Part shown: positions 59,042 through 64,000 of the stretch, piece by piece
Position numbering within the stretch: the stretch's first letter is position 1
How the letters are laid out: every line of letters begins with the position of its first letter
Origin: Verrucomicrobiota bacterium
Lineage (GTDB): Bacteria; Verrucomicrobiota; Verrucomicrobiia; Limisphaerales; UBA9464
Reading direction: 5' to 3'
Assembly: GCA_017309115.1 (NCBI GenBank)
Contig: JAFLEF010000019.1
Coordinates: 1-64,000 of the forward strand
DNA length: 64,000 bases
Made by a program: the position numbers and the translations under genes
Notes under the pieces: model-generated
What the model saw: the letters and a program-made list of their open reading frames with translations, nothing else
The model's database searches: none
What the model was told of the DNA's origin: nothing

Positions 59042-62000
59042 TTACGGCCGGAAGAAGCCTGCCTGGCCGGTTGTTTGGATGGGGAGGATCCAAACTCCGG
59101 GCGCAGACGATTGGGAGAGCAGTTTCTCGAGGACATTGGCTCCCGCTCCTTCGGGAACGTTCCAAGCTGTGGAAGTCAGGGATGGGGCGGATCGCGGACC
59201 TTGGCCCCCACCCGGCAACAAGTTCCCGATCAGATATGCAATGCCCTCCTCGTCGCGGCCGACCCCGGTCACGAGGCGCAATTCCCCAGGGGCGGGAAGC
59301 TGTTGGTCGTCAAGGACCCAGATGCGGCAGGCGCGGAATGGGCTGATGTCGATGCCAGTTCCCGATTCGAGGCGGAGTAGGAATTCGCGGAGGGGCTGTG
59401 CTCCCTCGCGGGCGAGAAATGAAACGTTCACCGTGGTCTCGGCGGCGCCGACAGGAAACGTGGCTTCGAAAGGAAGGGCTTCGGCATCGTTCCAGCCGTT
59501 GCGGGTTCGCGGGAAGAGACGTCCCCGCACGCTGGCCGGGGCGGCCGTCGAGCCGGCGCGGAGGACGGGGACCGACAGTTCGGACTCGGGAAGAAACAGC
59601 CCGGTATCGGAGAAGCCGGCTTCCGGAACAGGCGAGGTGCGGAGTTCGCGGTACCAGGGCGGGGTCAGGGTTTGGAGGGCGGGTGTCGGTGTCCGGGTGT
59701 CCGGGTTTCGAAACAGTTCTTCGTGGCTACGGATTCCGGTTGCCCAGACCGGCCCGGAGAATTCGGAGGCCGTTTGAGGCAGAAGGGCGGGTGCTGGGAA
59801 GAAGGTTTCTCCGGTTCGGAACGATTCGTAGTAGTCTTGGCACGACCAGTTGAACCAGCCTCCGCAAACCGTCGAGAATAAAGCCAGATCTCCCGATGGA
59901 AGGGCGTGTAGCTTTCGGAAATTGCGCGCAGCGCGGTTTCCTAAGGAAATGATGTTTTTCCCGTCTTCCGAGATCTTGAGGATCTCGACCGAGCCGAGGG
60001 AACTTGGGGTGGAAAGACTGATGGCCCCGATGGTTAGCTCGCCCGTCGAACTCAGGGGTCCAAAGGAGTATCCGATTCCAAATCTGTAGGGTGCTATCAA
60101 CGGTTGGTATTCCCCGTCCAATCGGCCATCGGGAAGGCATCGGAAGAGGAGGCCGAAGGGAAGGTCTTCAGGCTTGGTTTCCAGCGAGTAATTGAACGCG
60201 AAATAGGAACGTCCGACAGCATCGGTTCCGACCAAATCATAGGAGGAACTAGGCGGACTCATGGCTCCGGGCACCAGTCGCCCATTTCGGTCGAAGAACT
60301 GCCATTGGTAGATGTTCTCGTGTTCCTTCTTAATCCATGTTTCGCCCGTGCTGAGGATCCGAAAAATCGGAACTTTCCAATCTGTCGCGTCTATGGGGGA
60401 AAAGCTTGGATCTACGGAACCGTCGGGTTGAAACTTCTTCATCCAGTTTGTCTCGGTCACCCAGGTTTGGCCCATGAAAGTACCGTCAGGAAAGACGCGC
60501 AGGATGGTATCCGGAATGCCCTCAACATCAGGAACCAGACGTCCGGATCCGGCTCCGAGCATTTCCATCGGTTGGCCTTCGGAGTCGAGAAAGAGGAAGG
60601 CGCCCTCTCTCAAGGGGATGCGGGTGACCTCGGGAGCGTCCGTGGTTTCCCAGTACCATGGACTGTATGAATCCTGAGGAACAAAGAGGCGCTGGACCAA
60701 ATGAACTCGTTCATCGTCCTCGACCAAAAGCGTCAAGGGTTCGTCAACAGGTTCTTGATTCAAGACGATTGCAACGTCCGCTTCGATGGGAAGTACCTCA
60801 ATGATGATACGTTCCAATTCCTCGGGATCGGTATCCTGGAGGACGACTAGCGGTACAGTGACGGCATTAGTCGTCAACACCAGCGTCTGGTCGAGAGGGG
60901 TGAAGTCGGAGCCAGGGGTTGCCGTGCCGGCGGAGCCTGTGCGCAGATGGACTTTAGTCGGATCCCCGAACTCCAAGCGAAGAGTGATCGCCGTCACCTC
61001 TCCCTCTCGAACCGTTCTGGGGTGCTGCAACTGAACTGGTACGGGCTGTTCCAGCAACCGGATCCCGAGTTCGGAGCGGCCGGTGGCAGCGTTCTCGACC
61101 TCCACCAGTGCGAGCGTGGCGTGCTCCGGCGGCTCAGTCTTACGGTCCGGCGTTTCGTAGAGTTGCACGCTGGTGACCGATTCTCCGGGTCCGAACCGAA
61201 TTGGGATCCGATTGGTAAGGTGCGCGCCGCTCCAGAGTTTAAGGTCGGCGGCGGGACCGGCGACCTCCGCAGTGTCGGGCCGCAATTCCACCGTGGCGAA
61301 GGTTGCTTTCGAGAGGTCCCCTTCGCGGACGACGTCGACAACTAGAGGGCCGGTCAATTCCCGGATGGTCACCGATTCCTTAGCAAAACCTACGGTGGTG
61401 TTGTTGGTCTCTGACGCCAACTGAAGTTTGATGTCGTCGAGGATCACGTAAGGCGAAACCGCTGAGGGAACCGTGATCTCCAATTCTGTCGCCCCTGCCG
61501 GAAGGCGCACGGTCCGATCAGCATATTTCCATCCAACCAGTCCTTGAAGGATGGGGTTCAGGATCCCGCCTGGGAGTCGGACGGGTTCGAGCTTCTGGTT
61601 TCCAATGGAAATCAGGATTTCCCCCGCCGGTGCCATGGTCCGCTCAGCGGCATAGGCGAATCGAAGTCGCCACTCCTGATTGTCCAGTGGTATGTGTAAT
61701 CGCTGGCGAAGGAAACCATCCACCAGCGGAATGCCGGGCCGGAACGCGCGGGTGCCCTGAGCCGCCACCTCGGTCGCAATTTTCCCCCGCCGATCGCTGA
61801 CCCAAGGGGTCATTCCAGTGGACTCGAAGCTACCGTTGGCAATCACCGCAGGAAAGGGCCGTTCGCCTGATTGTAGGGGTTGGAAGATGGGGGACAGTGC
61901 TCCGTGGACCTGCCCATTGAACCGGGACCCGGTTCCGGCCCGATTAAGGAGTGTAGAACCCGAGTCGCGATTGAAATCGAAATGCAGGACGGAATCAGAA

Positions 62001-62668
62001 TTCGGCGCGTTTCCCTGCATGGCTTCTCGAATCGCGATGACGTCGAGCGCCCGATTCCAGATCCGAAGATCGTCGAGACTGCCGACGAAGTGCCCGTCGA
62101 TAGAGGTCGTCTTGTCGACGCGGGTGCCGCCGAGGATGAGTTCCATGGGGTGGGTGGGGGCTCCGGGAATACCCGTCCAGGGAAGGTAGTCGGTCGGATC
62201 CCCATCGACGAAGAACGTGCCCCCGGAGGCGTCCACGGTGTAGGCGATGTGATGCCATCGGCCGTCGGCGACGAAGCCGCCGTTGGGCCGATCAAGGGCT
62301 CCGTCCCCGGTCCAGAGCCGATCGCTCCAGGACTTGAAGTAGTAAGAGCGGATGTACCCGTTGCTGAGGTGAACATCCCAGCCGTTGCCGGATCCGGTGA
62401 GATACTTGGTGGCGACGCCCACGAAATTGTTGGTCTGCGTGGTTTTCAACCAGAAGGCGACGGTGAATGGGAAGCTGTTGAGCTCGGGTCCGTGGGGGAC
62501 GACGACATACTGTCCGTCGCCGGTGAAGGTCAGATAGTCTACCTGGGCGTCCTGAGCGAGCGATCGAACGGATGCGAACCAAAGACCGGCGACTGCGAGA
62601 AGGAACGCTGTAAGCCAGGTCCGAGGACGGGAGAATTGGAGCCAGGCGCGGTGGTCAGAGCGTGTCAT
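59042..62668 (-). CDS. Giant secreted LamG/Calx-beta protein
   Basis: A 1208-residue exported protein. The start at 62668 precedes the signal core TWLTAFLLAVAGLWFAS. A concanavalin-like LamG domain spans about 42-220 (FTVAFWLKTTQTNN, WHHIAYTVDASGGTFFVDG, DDLRIWNRALDV). A galactose-binding-like sandwich follows (about 270-390). Calx-beta-like modules are at about 395-640. The later half contains delta-60-like units with DG-turns (MKKFQPDGSVDPSFSPI, RCLPDGRLDGEYQPLI). The protein ends AGFFRP, a form of the shared tail. The likely role is extracellular binding or adhesion. The frame remains open 94 codons upstream, where a separate relic lies. Confidence 0.86.
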   Translation of the reverse strand: MTRSDHRAWLQFSRPRTWLTAFLLAVAGLWFASVRSLAQDAQVDYLTFTGDGQYVVVPHGPELNSFPFTVAFWLKTTQTNNFVGVATKYLTGSGNGWDVHLSNGYIRSYYFKSWSDRLWTGDGALDRPNGGFVADGRWHHIAYTVDASGGTFFVDGDPTDYLPWTGIPGAPTHPMELILGGTRVDKTTSIDGHFVGSLDDLRIWNRALDVIAIREAMQGNAPNSDSVLHFDFNRDSGSTLLNRAGTGSRFNGQVHGALSPIFQPLQSGERPFPAVIANGSFESTGMTPWVSDRRGKIATEVAAQGTRAFRPGIPLVDGFLRQRLHIPLDNQEWRLRFAYAAERTMAPAGEILISIGNQKLEPVRLPGGILNPILQGLVGWKYADRTVRLPAGATELEITVPSAVSPYVILDDIKLQLASETNNTTVGFAKESVTIRELTGPLVVDVVREGDLSKATFATVELRPDTAEVAGPAADLKLWSGAHLTNRIPIRFGPGESVTSVQLYETPDRKTEPPEHATLALVEVENAATGRSELGIRLLEQPVPVQLQHPRTVREGEVTAITLRLEFGDPTKVHLRTGSAGTATPGSDFTPLDQTLVLTTNAVTVPLVVLQDTDPEELERIIIEVLPIEADVAIVLNQEPVDEPLTLLVEDDERVHLVQRLFVPQDSYSPWYWETTDAPEVTRIPLREGAFLFLDSEGQPMEMLGAGSGRLVPDVEGIPDTILRVFPDGTFMGQTWVTETNWMKKFQPDGSVDPSFSPIDATDWKVPIFRILSTGETWIKKEHENIYQWQFFDRNGRLVPGAMSPPSSSYDLVGTDAVGRSYFAFNYSLETKPEDLPFGLLFRCLPDGRLDGEYQPLIAPYRFGIGYSFGPLSSTGELTIGAISLSTPSSLGSVEILKISEDGKNIISLGNRAARNFRKLHALPSGDLALFSTVCGGWFNWSCQDYYESFRTGETFFPAPALLPQTASEFSGPVWATGIRSHEELFRNPDTRTPTPALQTLTPPWYRELRTSPVPEAGFSDTGLFLPESELSVPVLRAGSTAAPASVRGRLFPRTRNGWNDAEALPFEATFPVGAAETTVNVSFLAREGAQPLREFLLRLESGTGIDISPFRACRIWVLDDQQLPAPGELRLVTGVGRDEEGIAYLIGNLLPGGGQGPRSAPSLTSTAWNVPEGAGANVLEKLLSQSSAPGVWILPIQTTGQAGFFRP

Positions 62669-62950
62669 GGTGAGGGTGTTCGGGATTCGCGAAGAACGGT
62701 CACATTCGGAACTGGGCGCAGGTTCTGGATCGCACCTGGCCTCACCGGACTGGGTCCCAACGGCAAAGAACCGCGCGGTCAGGTCACCGCGCGGTTCGAG
62801 TGGCAGGAGCCGGGACGGTTCATCGGATCCGGAAGAACCGCTGATCGCCGGCGGCTCGTAGCGGAAGTGTCTGTCAACCGTCGAGGCGCCCGAGATGAGG
62901 ACCTGTCCATTGGGGAGAGGCAGGACGTCCAGAGCCTCACCTATTGGCAC
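62669..62950 (-). pseudogene. Delta-60-like relic in frame upstream of the LamG protein
   Basis: The open frame before the LamG start reads EALDVLPLPNGQVLISGAS, then SRLLPLEPRGDLTARF. This fits the delta-60 repeat pattern (x-x-DG-x-(I/V)-L-(I/V)-x-G followed by L-N-x-DG-x-L-D-x-x-F). No signal peptide precedes it. It is more likely a leftover of an older gene than an N-terminal part of the LamG protein, since a clean signal peptide follows at 62668. Confidence 0.5.
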
Positions 62951-63092
62951 GCTCCGGGGTTATCTCACGTATCGACGCCGTCCAGCTACACCCCAAAATC
63001 ACACAGGATTTCCGGGTGTCCTATCCTTCACAAAAGTTCTTCACCGTGTGCGTAGCCAAGCTCAGTCGGAAGGAAATCAACGGTTACGACAT
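62942..63092 (+). pseudogene. Fragment of a second pseudopilin gene
   Basis: The nucleotide sequence closely follows the middle of the pseudopilin gene at about 54,520-54,660. It starts TATTGG and contains TATCGACGCCGTCCAGCTAC against the same order in the intact gene; further on, GGAAGGAAATCAACGG is identical. Translation in one frame gives HVSTPSSYTPKSHRISG, then the frame breaks. No signal peptide or C-terminus is present. This is a truncated, frameshifted paralog. Confidence 0.85.
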
Positions 63093-63335
63093 GGACGCGG
63101 GAAGGGATGGCTCATGCTAGTAGGGTTTTCGGGTTCGGCTGGGGACGGTCATAGCAGGCTCAGAACATTTCCCTGGAAATGGTTTCCAGACCTTCCGACG
63201 GCCATGTCCGGGCTCCGCTTGAGAAAAGAAACGATGCTGTCCGAATTTTTTCCTGCAATCCGCATGGGATTGGTGAAGGGGCCGTGACTGGCCCCGAGAA
63301 CCAATGTTTGAAACGACTCCCTATCTTGTTACAGT

Positions 63336-63812
63336 ATGAAAAAGTTCCTAGCGATTGGCGCGGTCCTTGCCGCTCTCACCTCCTCGGTCCACGCCCAGTA
63401 CAGAGAAAGCGCGGTGACGGGACCCAACGGGTCACTGATCATGGCTCGCGAATACAGCACGGTCCGGTGGACGGTGACCGGTAGTCCTTCCGATGAGATC
63501 TGGATCGAAGCTCCGACCACCTTTTGGCTCCAGCCCTATCGTTTCCAGAGCTTGGGGAACGTCCGACGCGGGTACCTATGGAATGCAGGCGAATATTGGC
63601 AACTCATTGTTGAGCAGATTGAATATCTTCCCAATAACCAGATCCGGGTGTCCCTGAGGCACGAGCCAACCCTGATTAGACTTTTCAACGGTTCGCTTCG
63701 CAGGTTTCAGCAGATATACACTAACCTTGTTGGCGGGAACATGCAGCTGCGGACCGCCGGTGGTGGGATCATTGACAGCGACCCGATTCTAGCGGCCGGT
63801 TCAGTGTACTGA
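63336..63812 (+). CDS. Small secreted protein of unknown function
   Basis: A 158-residue protein with a clean Sec signal (MKKFLAIGAVLAALTSSVHA, likely cleaved before QYRES). The mature part is all-beta in pattern (STVRWTVTGSPSDEIWIEAP, EYWQLIVEQIEYLP, NQIRVSLRHEP) with no cysteines. I do not recognise a family. The 244 bp upstream back to the pseudopilin relic show only a GC hairpin. A hairpin 120 bp downstream may end its transcript. Confidence 0.72.
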   Translation: MKKFLAIGAVLAALTSSVHAQYRESAVTGPNGSLIMAREYSTVRWTVTGSPSDEIWIEAPTTFWLQPYRFQSLGNVRRGYLWNAGEYWQLIVEQIEYLPNNQIRVSLRHEPTLIRLFNGSLRRFQQIYTNLVGGNMQLRTAGGGIIDSDPILAAGSVY

Positions 63813-63935
63813 GCCGGGTTTGTCCGGGAAGAGAAGTGGCCTCGATCTGGGTCGGTCGGGTGGTCCTAGTGCTGGCAACCTGTACCGAAAGCCTCGATTG
63901 ACTGTTGCTTCAGATTCCCTCCCTTGAATGAAGCC

Positions 63936-63961
63936 GACCCGCAGGCAACCGCCTGCGGGTC
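63936..63961. terminator. Perfect 11-bp hairpin downstream of the last gene
   Basis: GACCCGCAGGC pairs perfectly with GCCTGCGGGTC around a 4-nt AACC loop. Only TCTGCC follows, so a T run is lacking in both directions. It may be a weak terminator or a structural element. Confidence 0.5.
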
Positions 63962-64000
63962 TCTGCCTCGTCTAGGGTCGCGGAGTTTTCCGTTGTCTTC

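Noticed and set aside
61880-63055. A 391-codon plus-strand frame across the LamG gene's 5' part
   Set aside because: It is antisense to the LamG gene for most of its length and only its end coincides with the pseudopilin relic, which is annotated separately.
63278-63295. GGGGCC/GGCCCC hairpin upstream of the last small secreted gene
   Set aside because: The stem is only six pairs and no T run follows, so it cannot be called a terminator.

Overview
The window is a GC-rich bacterial chromosome segment that most resembles Verrucomicrobiota, probably a Pedosphaera/Limisphaera-like lineage. The evidence is the gene content: a PEP-CTERM-type protein, CotH/lamin-tail, LamG, Calx-beta and FG-GAP/UnbV secreted giants, a zinc-ribbon Ser/Thr kinase with a WD40 sensor next to an ECF sigma factor, CxxCH cytochromes of the planctomycete/verrucomicrobial kind, and a type II pseudopilin. 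No rRNA, tRNA, CRISPR array or intact transposase was seen. Functions are inferred from motifs read by eye.

Layout. 1-752: two and a half tandem copies of a ~282 bp intergenic element ending in a 7-bp repeat array; a related copy lies inverted at 41.87-42.02 kb. 769-4274 (minus): a run of 5'-nuclease, two flavoproteins and an SpmA-SpmB fusion. 4448-9006 (plus): secreted glycoside hydrolase and RimO. 9019-10885 (minus): a GreB-like factor with a shortened coiled coil and a Gfo/Idh oxidoreductase. 11009-16658 (plus): IscA-like and HscB-like Fe-S genes, two small secreted proteins and a large subtilase. 16710-21837 (minus): aminotransferase, a LytTR regulator translationally coupled to an FG-GAP/UnbV protein, and a YbaY-like lipoprotein.

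21978-31345 (plus): an orphan ABC ATPase, then an aerobic respiration cluster: cupredoxin, ctaA, ctaB, coxA, coxC, coxD, two tiny membrane genes, coxB, a terminator and a dihaem cytochrome c. CoxA keeps the D-pathway residues, haem and CuB ligands but has Ile in place of the K-pathway lysine. CoxA, CoxC and CoxD all carry His-rich segments. Together the genes supply haem A, the oxidase subunits and copper-binding partners.

31469-46406: Tat-type sugar isomerase, phosphatase, YdeP-like molybdoenzyme, gltX, a TetR-FtsX-HlyD efflux operon with a candidate operator, a phosphoesterase, and an operon of a D-threonine-aldolase-like enzyme, M19 dipeptidase and sarcosine-oxidase-like enzyme whose likely chemistries converge on glycine.

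46735-64000: accessory region. Kinase/sigma pair, Calx-beta esterase, pseudopilin, a CotH giant and a LamG giant, with gene debris between them: a DUF4143-type ATPase relic, a second pseudopilin relic, a delta-60-like relic, and a detached C-terminal domain. This 53-63 kb stretch looks like a site of repeated insertion and decay.
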